Shown piece after piece: positions 32,391-43,428 of a stretch of DNA of 64,000 nucleotides (positions are counted from its first letter, which is position 1; each line of letters starts with the position of its first letter). Position numbers and translations under genes: made by a program. This DNA comes from Ipomoea triloba. Taxonomy: Eukaryota; Streptophyta; Magnoliopsida; Solanales; Convolvulaceae. The notes beneath the pieces are model-generated. The model ran no database searches and was not told where the DNA came from. It saw only the letters and a list, made by a program, of their open reading frames with translations. Location of the stretch: positions 22,756,949 to 22,820,948 of the forward strand of contig NC_044920.1 of the NCBI RefSeq assembly GCF_003576645.1. Direction: 5' to 3'.

Positions 32391-33465
32391 TATCTCATTA
32401 ATTTTATGAGTTTAGTTTAACTAATGAAAGTTAATTCAACAAAAAATCTCATACAACATATTACTCCGTATGATATAACGGTGACATTTTGTAAGCGAAA
32501 TTAAAAAGTTTTTTTTTTTGAAAACAAATTAAAAAGTTTATTTAATGGCATTTAAAATTCTTTTTAAATAATATTAAAAAATTGCTATATGTTAATGAGA
32601 AAGTTGTCATGTAACATATTTTGACATGTTAGTATATATTAATGTCACCGTCATGTAAATCTAATCGCATTAAATTTTGAACATAATTTTATCGACTTTT
32701 ATGTAGATAAATTAAATTAAACATATTAGCACCGACAGAACCACAATGGGCTTAGTTTCGTAAGCCAACCCCATTGGCTAAATTAATTTCTTTATATTAT
32801 TTATTTTTTTGGTCGAATTTCTTAAATAATGAATTAATTGTACTTTTGATTTCTAAAATAATAGATATAATAGATATATGTGGATTTACCAAAAAAAAAA
32901 CAAAATAGATATATATATATAGTCAAATTAGTCTATCAATTATATTATAGTGATAAAATAATATTATTTTGATTTACGGGAAAATCCACAACTGTTACAT
33001 GAGACAAATCAGTCTAGGTTGTTCATAACCGACTGACTCAATTCAATAAACCTAATAAACAACTTATACGAGAAGTTGAACTTGAAATCTCGTGGTTATC
33101 AAACTAACTGTCGGACCAATTTAATTGGAGTTGTCAATAAATCAATGGTACTTCTAATTATGCTCTAAGGTGAGTATTTTAGTCTTTCATGTCAAGAAAA
33201 TTATTATTTTGTGTTAAATTTTACAATTATAAACCTCCTATCCTATACAAAGTAGCCATTCTTTGCTTCGAAAATTTTATCATGGAAGGATTTTATATCA
33301 TATTAAATGTCATATTTTGTAAGTGACTTTGATATTTTATCAAATGAGAATATGTTTCAAAAATTTCAAACTATAAGAGAACTTTTTTTTTTTTTTTAAT
33401 TTTTAGTACAGTTGACTCTTTTACATTGTAATATTTGTTTATCTATACTTTCTCAACTTGTTGAA
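32391..33465. other. AT-rich spacer
   Basis: Nothing recognisable is seen. Confidence 0.5.
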
Positions 33466-33470
33466 AATCA

Positions 33471-33837
33471 CTAAGAGCATCCTTATCAATGAGGTTACTT
33501 CACGGTATTTGAGAGGTTTTTTGTAAGTGTAATTAGGAAAGAGAAAGTGGGAGAAGAGGAAAAAATAATAATAAAAAAAAGATTTAAAAAAAAATTAAGA
33601 AAACTGAATAGTAGTGCGCGCCTGACGCGCCCACCGGGCGGGTGCATTGCACGCGCCCGAGTGGGCGCTGCTGTGCGCTATACGCGCACAACATCCATTC
33701 ACAGCCTCCATTCATGTGGCCCCACCTGTCAGCCATGACCTCCAAATTAGCATAAGTTCCCCTATATTCTCTCTCCTCCATGTGAGCATTAATTCTGACA
33801 ATATCTCCACAATATCCATTGATGACCTTACTCTAAG
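33471..33837. mobile_element. Probable MITE with GC-rich core
   Basis: The ends CTAAGAGCATCCTTATCAATG and, inverted, CTTAGAGTAAGGTCATCAATG are imperfect inverted repeats. The core at 33610-33690 is GC-rich (GCGCGCCTGACGCGCCC) in an otherwise AT-rich spacer. No target duplication was found. Confidence 0.5.
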
Positions 33838-33967
33838 GCTCAATCTCATGACCTCCCATTTTGGAGAGTCACTATATGCCACTTGATCACAAGATCATTT
33901 ATTATAATATATTTTGTATTCTAATCTATTGTCTAATTACACTATTTCATAATTTATAATAAATGCA

Positions 33968-34390
33968 AAAACTTATGTGAGACTTCTCACGAATCTTTAT
34001 CTGTGAGACGGGTTAGGTGAATATGAAAATGTAATATTTATATTGGAAAATATAATACTAATTAGGAATAAAATATTTATTACTTATTATATTGGAATGT
34101 GTAATACTTTTGAAGAAAAATATATTACTTTTACATTTTGATTTCAAAATATTACATTTTCCTCATAACTATTAAATTTTCCTGAAAAGTATTACATTTG
34201 CAAACATTACTTATAAGGGGAAGTGTAAAAAATGTAATACTTTTACATCAAAAGGTAAAAATGGCATTTTCCCAGAATAGTATTACAATATTTTTTATAA
34301 GTAGCACACATTTTATTCCTTATTAGTATTATATTTTTTTAGTATAAGTATTATATTTCTATATTGATCCGATCTAACCTTAGTGTGAAC
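33968..34390. mobile_element. MITE of the GAGACGGGT family (copy near 34.2 kb)
   Basis: TGTGAGACGGGTTAGG near 34000 and AGTATTACATTTT arms pair with their inverted counterparts, like the copy near 29.9 kb. A Stowaway-type motif (ACTCCCTTCGTCC, 34452) follows. Confidence 0.55.
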
Positions 34391-34864
34391 TTATATATTT
34401 GCTTTAATTGTTGGTTTACTCACTTTATTTTCACCACTGCAAATTAAATACTCCCTTCGTCCTATTTTGTTTTTCTGATTCGGTTAGCGAGGCTTGACTG
34501 ATATTATTTTTAAATTAATTTTTTATAATATTAAATTTTGTATATTAGTCTTTGAAATTTATATATTTAAAAACTACACTATAAGTAATAGAAAAAATTG
34601 ATTTGACAAAATATGACATGCAAAATGGTACAGAGAAAATATTACTTGTACATAAATTACTCATGATAAGTGATGAGTTGGACCAATTTTGAATAATTAT
34701 CTTGGGTTGGGTAATGTAAAAAAAAAAAAAACAAAAAACAAAAAACTCTTATGCTACGTAGTGAGGTAGTTAGCCGTTGGTAATAAATGACCGCCTTATA
34801 ATTTGAGCATCTTCTATATCTTTCTTTTACATCACCCTGCTTCTCTACTCTCTGCGAACTAAAC

Positions 34865-35726
34865 ATGGAGATATTCTACTTCTTTCCAATACTACCCTTC
34901 ACTTCATTGTTAATTTACACAGTTTTACTCCTCACCGATCTTCCTTTCAGTTCAGGCGGCCATGGAAATTGGTTCGACAGCTGCGCAAATACCTTCAGTT
35001 GCGGAAACATTACCGGCGTCGGTTACCCTTTCTCCGGGAATGACAGGCCAAAAGAATGCGGCTATCCGGGCTTGGAGCTTGATTGCAATAAGTTTGATGA
35101 GTCTACTACGATTTCGATCATGAAAGTGAGATATCGTGTCCTGGAGATTAACCAAACCGCGAATATTCTCACGATCACGAGAGAAGATTTTGCGGCAGGG
35201 ATTTGTGAAGCGCAGTCGTTTAATGCGACTTTGGACCCCACGCTTTTCGATTTCGCCTCTCGGTATGTGAACTTCACGTACAAGTTCACTTGCCCACCAA
35301 GTGTTCGACCTTTGCCCGGACTGGAGTCTATGCCGCCGGTTCCCGAGGGGCTCGATTGTCTCGTGAGCGGGTTTAATTTGGGGAATGGTTATGTTCAGAT
35401 TGGAGGTCCCGGTGGCGCAGGGACGACGTGCGAGGCTAGCGTGGTTATCCCGGTTCGGAATTCGACGGTCGTGGCCGGAGAAGATGGAAACGATTTTTTG
35501 AATCTGAAGGAAATTCTGGAGGAGGGGTTTGATGTGAAGTGGAAAGTGGACGGTGAATTGTGCCGGGAGTGCGAGAATTCAGGCGGACGGTGTGGGTTTG
35601 ATCTTAAAGGTAACCGGTTTGGTTGTTGGTGCCCGGAACAATCCTTGCCGTCGATCAATACATGCATGACAAGCACCGGCGGTAGCACCAGTCTGCAACT
35701 ATCCCCGGCGACATCAATTGCATCAG
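34865..35726 (+). CDS. LRK10L/WAK-like receptor ectodomain exon, no adjoining kinase
   Basis: The exon encodes an N-terminal signal peptide (residues 1 to about 32), a GUB_WAK-type pectin-binding domain (CANTFSCG, VGYPF, CGYPGLELDC) and a WAK-associated C-terminal module (GFDVKWKVD, CRECENSGGRCGF). Such ectodomains face the cell wall. It ends at a good donor (CAG/GTATGAG) in phase 1. No kinase exon follows before the next ectodomain exon at 40.8 kb. Without splicing, translation runs into a stop at 35785, giving a 306-aa protein. It may be a secreted receptor-like protein, an orphaned first exon, or a distant alternative first exon of the kinase at 45.2 kb. It is the most diverged ectodomain in the cluster. 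Confidence 0.82.
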
Positions 35727-38318
35727 GTATGAGACAATACATACTTCTTCGTTGGATTAAATTAAAGTATGATTTTCATTTATGAATTATGATCATAAAT
35801 GGTTATTGTTCATATTTGATTGTTAATTTATTCAAAAATTATTAGTAGGGTATAAAACAATTCATTCTTAATTTATTAGGAAGTACAAGGCAAGTATATA
35901 AGGTCATTTGCTGAGGATAATATCATTAGTACAAGTAAAAGCTACATTAAATGGTAGAGTGCATGGGAGATTGGATTGTATCTCAACCAATTAAATTTAT
36001 ATATTTAGGAAAAAGAAAGATCGAGATTGAGTAGAGTGTCTTCATACCACTTACTTTTCTTCTCTAAGTAAAATTTACCTTTGTAGTTTTTAGCGGCAAA
36101 GAATTACGAGGAAGTAAATCATTTAAGTTGTTCTGAGCTAACTAACTTAAACAAAGAATGTTGATGGACCTTTCACATGAAAAGTCAAATTTAAAACCTT
36201 TATCTAGCTAATTATTCGATCAATTTGGTCAAAGTTGCCACCAATCACTTACATTTATTATGCATGTGGAGGAAAACAAAATACAAGAAATTACGTAGAT
36301 ATAGAGTGAATAATACTAACCCCATTACTGAAGACCAAAGGCTAAATAACCTCAGACAATGACAGTAAAAACATCCGAATCAACCCAAAAATGGATGACA
36401 GAATTGAGTAAGATGTGACTCTTGTTTATGAAGATTATAGTTTAGTTCTTGCCAATACATTCCCGGTTAGGCCGGTTATGTTGGATAGAGATTTCAATTT
36501 TTGCAATTATAATTAGTATTTTTCATTATGAATGTGATAAAAGTCCTAAGCAATCTAGGTTTGAAAATTGCAATTAATGTTGTAAAGGAATGATTCACCC
36601 AATGTCTCTATCGTGATTGGCTTGTAATTTCAGGCTTTCAGCTGACGACACCACAACCCATCCAATATCATCTTTCAATTAAATATGTCACTTTTAAATT
36701 ATGATAAAACTTAATCTAGACAGTTGCATATCAACTTACGGTAATTAATGAGTCATAAGTATGATTCGAGAGGGGTTAAAGGTTGCATCAATTCCAAATT
36801 TCCAACCCCAATTATTATTATTTTTAAATATCACAATAAATGTGGTGGGGTATGTATTGATTTTTTAGTCACGTTTTGACTTAACATTTTTAAGAATAAT
36901 AAATTAGCTAATTTATTCCACGGCCTTCAAATCAGTTCGCTCACGCTTTGACTAAAGCAGCTGAGACGCAATCTAACCGTTTGTATTGGGATAGTGTTCC
37001 ACCGGACTTTTTTTTTCTACTGAGATATAATATATCGTTTCATTGTTGGCTTAAAAAAAAAAGAAGCTAATTAATAAAATTCAGTTTAAAAAATAAAGTA
37101 ATAAAATAATAATTTCCGAGTAATAAGGTTAAGGAATTAATTTTGAAAAAAAAATTAAAAAGCAATAAAATGAGAATTAGGACTAAATATTATTGTCTTG
37201 ACATCAGTAAAGAAGATCGAATTAGATACAAATTTTAGACAAAACTTATATTTATAGGTTATTATAAGCCCTAATTTAATAAGAATTTACTTAAATATGT
37301 TGTATATCATACCAATTCACAAGTTGTTTGGGTCATAGCACATTATTCAAACTTTGCACAACCCGGCTGTGCCACATGCACTTTGCTTCTTGCTATATTC
37401 GATCTGAAGTTTCGTCTTACAAACACATAGTACCCAATTATTAATTTTCCGTCACTTGTTAAACCAGCCCAATTGTGCTTCAATACATTTATGCATGCCA
37501 CAAGTCCACAACATCTCTTGCTATATGGATTTTCTTTTGAATAGACTCATCTTCTAAAGTTGGGATGGGTCTCAATCTTTGGTTTTGTTTACAGCCTCTA
37601 TTGGTTTTCTTATTTCTTTAGCTTCCTTGGCATATTCATATTCTTCTCTTCTACCTCTTCCTCTTCATCGGGATGCTGTTGGTTATATTATTTCTAAACA
37701 CCAACCGTTGGAATGAGTTAATGCATTGATTTTGAAGGTGTCTCAATCGTTCCTCTATAATTAAAACATACCCTTTGTCCCCAATATTTCATCTAAGACC
37801 ACCACGGTAGCTTCAACATTCACTATCACCCCTCAAAAATCTTAAATTATCGACCACTCAAAAATTATTAAGTTATTAGAAATTGAAAATTTTCAATTAA
37901 AAATGAATGTTTTGATCACTTTTTGAAATCTGCAAAAGTCATTCTTGGTATTTTCGACCACTTTTTTAGTGGTAAAAAAAAAATTCTAAAAGAATTAGTA
38001 AGTTTGCCAAAAAAAAATTCTGGTGGTCTGTTGTGGGTAGAAACCCATCTCGGTTTTTGCCCCTGCGGTGGAAACACAGTCAGAGAGTAGAAACCCATTT
38101 GGTTTCACCCACTAGTGGAAACATTGATGCGATGTTAGGTTGGGATGAATTTAGGTGTAAAGGAATTGCAATTTAATAGATTGTCGAATTAAGCAGTTTG
38201 GTTGTAGGGAATTGCAATTCATTGGGTACCTCCATGAATTGCAATTCGACGGAGAGGAGGGACAATTTTGTTAATGTAAAGATAATTTTGCCCCCCTTCC
38301 CATATCCTTTAATTTGTC

Positions 38319-38320
<2 letters not shown>
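35727..38320. other. Spacer without recognised gene
   Basis: No kinase-like frame occurs. Near 37950-38100 there are short inverted phrases (GATGGGTTTCTACCC against GTAGAAACCCATTTGG). GAATTGCAATTC palindromes occur near 38210 and 38236. Confidence 0.5.

Positions 38321-38321
<1 letters not shown>

Positions 38322-38361
<40 letters not shown>
38322..38361. repeat. (ATT)n microsatellite
   Basis: About 13 ATT units lie directly beside the hAT MITE. Confidence 0.85.
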
Positions 38362-38362
<1 letters not shown>

Positions 38363-38379
38363 ACATAAGAGCATTTTAG

Positions 38380-39040
38380 TAGGGATGTCAACGGGGCGGG
38401 GGCCGGGGGCGGGGAATGGGGTCCCCATCCCCATCCCCGAAATCCCTCCCCATTCCCCGTCCCCGCCCCGATCCCTGGTGGGGATTTTTCGGGGACGGGG
38501 AATCCCCGCGGGGATTTTTTTTTTAATTATGTAAATTAAAAAAAAACTAATATTATAAAAAAAAACTAAGCATTGAATCCTTAAACAAAGTCCAAATTCA
38601 ACATACATAAATCAATAAAATTAAAATATCCAAACTCTAAAATTACTATAAATATCCAAAGTTTCAAACTTTCAAACAAAAATACATAATCATAAAATGC
38701 CCAAACACTTTAAATTGTTTCAAACTCCTTCAAAGTCCAAAGTCCAAATATAAGTACATAACAAAACAAATGAACTTCATTCTAGGATTTTAACTTTTAA
38801 TTTCTCATATACTTTGTATATAAATAATATATAATATATAATATAATATAATAATATACGGGGAATCGGGGACGGGACGGGGAGCGGGGATCGGGGTCGG
38901 GGTCGGGGCGGGGAATACCCTCCCCGTCCCCGTCCCCGTTCCCCGCGGGGATTAGGAATTATTCCCCATCCCCACCCTCGTTCCCCGAAATAATTCCCCG
39001 AACCCGCCCCCGTCGGGGGCGGGTTGAATTGCCATCCCTA
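38380..39040. mobile_element. GC-rich hAT-type MITE, 661 bp
   Basis: The ends read TAGGGATGTCAACGGGG and GAATTGCCATCCCTA, with a perfect 8-bp target duplication CATTTTAG (38372-38379 and 39041-39048). Runs of GGGGACGGGG lie at both ends and the centre is AT-rich. It has the same family and structure as 5363-6043, in opposite orientation. Confidence 0.92.
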
Positions 39041-40829
39041 CATTTTAGTCATTCTATCACTTATTACCTTTCAATCTCCTATACTCCTATTCTTGCATAC
39101 TAAATACAGTAATTTCAATTTCTACTTTATTCCAACCTTATTCTTTTTACACCGAATTACAATTCTTTTTTCTTCTAATTCTCTCTTCCCAACCAAACGC
39201 TCTATGAGATGTGTTTCAGCCGCAGTGACAGAACCATCTAGTCCATCAACAGAAACATAGAGGACCAGAGAAAACAAAGAAGAGAAAAAAAATATTCGGT
39301 GACCGGAGACGGGGATGGTCTAGGTTTCAATCTCAAAGCCTGGTCGATCTAATAAAAATCTCTAGGCTTCTAATATCTTGTTACAAAGATAATGATTCTT
39401 TGATATTTTGTGTAGAAAACATGCGTACTATGGCTTATGCGCGCACACACAAATGTTCAGATGAAACTTCATTAGAATAATAAGAGTTAGGTTTAACTAA
39501 TATAAAATGTTATGACACTTATTAATGATTATTACAAAGTCAATTTGATAGTTTAAATTTTGATATAAATAATAATTTTTTAAAAGTTAGATACATGTCT
39601 GACTTGCCAAATTCAACAACAATCGAATTGAATAAAATTTGGTAATTAAAGGCATACTTGTGCCAGACTGTCTCATGGATCTTTATTTGTGAAACGGGTT
39701 GGGTCAATATGTAAATATAATAATTGTACTAGCAAATGTAATACTAAATAAGAAATAAAATGTTTGCTACTTATAAGAAAAAACATAATACTTTTGAAGA
39801 TAAATTTATACTTTTATATTTTAACGGAAAAGTATTACATCTCATCTTGATCTGACTCGTCTCGAAAACAAAGATCCGTAAGACAATCTCATACAAATTT
39901 TTTGTCATAATACAAATATCAGAATTATCCTTGTTTCTGTGCTTTCATTTCCCACCAAACACTCCAAAAGCAACCAATCCTGTGTTTGGACTACATATGA
40001 AGGATGAAGAAGCAGTCAGGGTCACGTAGCCAACTAACCACCTACTATCGTAGATAAAAGACACCACTAATTATGGTTGTTGGATTCCTACGTTGAAGTT
40101 TGAACAAATCAACCATCCATTCCTCATGTAATCAATCCTTTAACAGGATATTGTCCATTTGCCCACCTCTTTGAGTCTTTTCTTAGAAGTAGAAACCGAA
40201 AATCCAGGAAAATCTCAGTCAGGTTGGTTAAATTGTTGACTTGATAACTACAAAATTACAAGTTTAACTCCCAGCGGAGACTACAACAGCCTATGAGTGG
40301 GCTGATTTACCTCCTTGTGGTCTTTGAAAGAAAATTTAATTATGGATATAGTCTTTTAGTTGATATCGTCAAATTTATATTTTCTTCATCATATCAATCA
40401 TGGAGTCATTCTTCTATAATAAACTCAGTATACCAAGTCAGACTATTATGTGACTTTTATGGTTTTTCCCTTAGAAATAGCACTCCAATTTTCTTGTTTT
40501 AATTTTTATAATAATTAGCTTTGCTGGTCCCTGACCCTTTTGTGCCAAGATAGCAAATGGACTACTAGGAACCTGGGCAAAAAAAATTCTAGCTGTCTTC
40601 CCTTCTGTCACTTTCTTGAAATGTGATTTGAGCCTTCTTTAATTGGCAAAAAAAAAAATGATGAAAAGTCAGCAAGCAAAGTGATTTGCCACCTAACATG
40701 ATCATCTAATCTCCTCCACCATCTCTCTGCTTACTCTGTTTGTTTCTCCTATCTAACCACTACTACTTCCACTATATTTTCCAACAAAAAAAAAAAAACG
40801 TTCCCCCCCTTCATTGTACATTTCCCCAT
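39041..40829. other. Spacer with a MITE copy, upstream of the second ectodomain exon
   Basis: A GAGACGGGT-family MITE occupies about 39655-39905. The last 150 bp are shared with the region before 54066 and form a conserved 5' region (CACCTCCA, ACCACTACT, TTGTACATTTCCCC). Confidence 0.55.
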
Positions 40830-41625
40830 ATGAATTCCCAAAGTCTTCCATGGCTCTCTTTTCTCCCTCTTCTTCCCATCCTGCAATTCTTGATCCTAAT
40901 GCCTCAATTTCCCCGCGGCTCAAGCTATCCGGATTATTCAGACATTTATTATCAGAGCTGTGGAAATATGTTCAAGTGTGGTGATATCAGTAACGTGGGA
41001 TATCCTTTTCGGAACTACAATGATCCTCCATACTGTGGTTATCCTGGTTTTGAGCTCTCCTGCAATGGGAGGAACACAACCATTGATATCATGAACGAGA
41101 CGTATCGTGTCTTGGAAATCAATCAGGCTTCGAAAACAATGAAGATAGTCAGAGAAGATATCATGGAAGGAAATTGCCCCCAAGAATTTAACACCACTCT
41201 GGATAACTCGCTCTTCGAATATACCACCACCTACATAAACCTCACATTTCTATATGATTGCCATGGAGGAATTAATAATATTCCAGGAATAGCCACTATT
41301 CCTTGTGGGGATAGCAATGATGCTTATTTATTGCCAGCAGGAACTGGGGTTTCTGTAAATTGTAGCAGCAGTGTGATAGTTCCAGTGCCAGTAGTAGTTG
41401 GTGTTGGATATGGAGGGTCTGTTGATTCGGCGCTTTTAATGAAAACACTTAAAGAGGGGCAGGAGATTAGATGGAAGATGGATAGTAAGGCATGTGATGA
41501 TTGCACTAAATCTAAGGGAAGGTGTGGATATAACACCAATCAAACTACTTGTTATTGTCCCAGCCCGCCTTATATATCTGATACTTGTTCAGTTTCTATC
41601 CCAGCAGCCTCTCCTGCATCTCCAG
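40830..41625 (+). CDS. LRK10L/WAK-like ectodomain exon, sister of the exon at 54.1 kb
   Basis: The start is the ATG shared with the sister exon ([15 protein letters not shown]). A signal peptide is followed by a GUB_WAK-type domain ([25 protein letters not shown]), many N-glycosylation sites and a WAK-associated end ([22 protein letters not shown]). The exon stops at CAG/GTATGC in phase 1. Read through, it ends at 41645. The next exon downstream is another ectodomain (43429), then the kinase at 45.2 kb; the small exon at 45049 lies 3.4 kb away, close to the 3.1 kb spacing used by the sister. It could be an alternative first exon for that kinase or an orphan. Confidence 0.82.
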
Positions 41626-41846
41626 GTATGCTTCCCTTGAGATAATTTAGTGCAGACTAATATCATATTGTGGCCTGGTGTGGAGTGTTAGGACTAATAT
41701 TAGAGTATGGATTATCGAATAATTTGGTTCTTTTTCGGTTAGTTTGATTGATACTCTATACTGCAGGTCATGTTGGCATAGTTAGATGAATGATTTATAT
41801 TACTATCTGATCAGTAGTTTATAGGCTGTTAGAACTTGGAAGTATA

Positions 41847-42040
41847 TTTTCATCTTTCCCTCGCGGTAGTACTTGTTCGCTATCGGTCTCTCGCCCGTAT
41901 TTAGCTTGGACGGAATTCACCACGCGATTAGGGCTGCATTCCCAAACAATCCGACTCATAGACAGCGCCTCGTGGTGCGAAAGGGTCCGGACACGACGGG
42001 GCTCTCACCCTCTCCGGTGCCCCTTTACAGGGGACTTGGG
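41847..42040 (-). pseudogene. Fragment of 25S ribosomal RNA gene
   Basis: On the minus strand this matches the conserved 5' part of plant 25S rRNA from memory: CCCAAGTCCCCTG, GAGGGTGAGAGCCCCGTCG, CACGAGGCGCTGTCTA, then AAGTACTACCGCGAGGGAAA, with small indels and substitutions (for example, two extra bases in the GTACCGCG site). At about 194 bp it is a decayed insertion, not a working gene. The paralogous stretch near 55056 lacks it. Confidence 0.9.
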
Positions 42041-43177
42041 TAACAGAGAGTGGCCAAAAGAAAAGAATTTCAAGTGGGTTTAATTTAATTGGTGTTAGGT
42101 CAATAGCTGCTTGATTTGACTAGTTTGTCAGCAAATTAAAGTGCAAGTAATTGTCAAACAACAGCACAAGTAGGCAAATTGCACTAAATAAACAATATTT
42201 CACCATACAGCACCTTGTTGGTATCTGTAGTGTGCTCCAACTTGTGTTGAGAATTTGAGTCTTCTGAGATGATAAGGAGACATGATAGAATGGGAACCTA
42301 TAGGAACATAATCAAACATAGTATAGAATTAGGCCTGGGGTTTGTTAGCTTGATGCTAATGCATCAATCCATTCATTTCTTGACATAGAATGAATTCGTG
42401 TTTGCCAGCTTTATGCATCCAACATTCCAACCCAATCTCAGCAATAGGGATTTTGCTTGGTTGAAGATGCTTGTTAATGAGAATATAGGATGTTATAATA
42501 ACCTGGTCTAGTTGTGTCTAGAATATGGTAATTGAATTGGTCAGGATCGAGACAGGACTACACTCACCTTGTCTACAAGAACCGCCTTGTATGCCCATTT
42601 TTATACGCCGTAGAGTCCGGTGCAGTGCCCAACCCTCGTGCAATATCCCGAGGTCCCTCTTATCCTGCTGGCCATACTTTCTTACGGTGTCAAACTGGTT
42701 TCGCCTTGCTATGAGCTCATCGGACAAAGGACAATAGCTTTGGCCTTCCAACTATTTGTGTCTTTCAAATTTCCTACTAGCAACAAGAACTTAACCAGGT
42801 AGGCACACCTAATTTGGCTAGACCTTAGCGTCTTAAGCAAAAGAACTTTTGACGCTATTGTCGTTACTACTCAGTTTATAATAAGCTAGCTAGTTGGTTG
42901 TTCATTCATTGGATCTAACACGATCACGCAAACAGTGCGTTCTTCACGAGTGATGTGAACCGATGATAACCACTACAACATACCGTTTATTGGATGCTGG
43001 GAATTATGCAGTTATTACCTGTGCAAAACATTTGAGTTCTAGAACAGGAGGACCAAAGAAATGGTGGGACTGGACTGGGGGGCTTAAAATTCCATGCGTC
43101 TCCACTTCTCCTATACTAGTTCGTTTATTCCGTGTTGGGGAAAGTAGCTGGAAACCCATTTCTATTCCTAATCTGTG
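42041..43177. other. Insertion segment of unknown origin, partly coding-like
   Basis: Together with the rRNA fragment this makes about 1.36 kb (41818-43177) absent from the paralogous position near 55056. The 42540-42740 stretch is relatively GC-rich and open in several frames on both strands. I do not recognise it. An organellar origin is possible but not shown. Confidence 0.5.
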
Positions 43178-43428
43178 AATATCGAGTCAGACAGACCAAG
43201 TCATCAGCTGCCCCTTATTTCCATTAGAAGCTTCTATTTTCTATGCGTGGCCTAATATTTAATAGAGGCACGCCAGTCTTTTGTCAAATATGAACCGCCC
43301 CCATTGCTTACATGATGCCAAATAGTCCTGGGCTTCATTAAAACCATTACCCATTTTTGTCTGCCACGTATGTATCTCCTCCAAACTATATCAATCTTTT
43401 TTGCTCCAATCCCTCCTCCAAACACAAA

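Noticed and set aside
38309..38608. Frame with poly-Asn and Pro/Gly-rich sequence
   Set aside because: It arises from the (ATT)n repeat and the GC-rich hAT MITE arm.
42518..42751. Possible small protein gene in the insertion segment
   Set aside because: Several frames on both strands are equally open and none shows a recognisable domain; reported only as an unexplained block.
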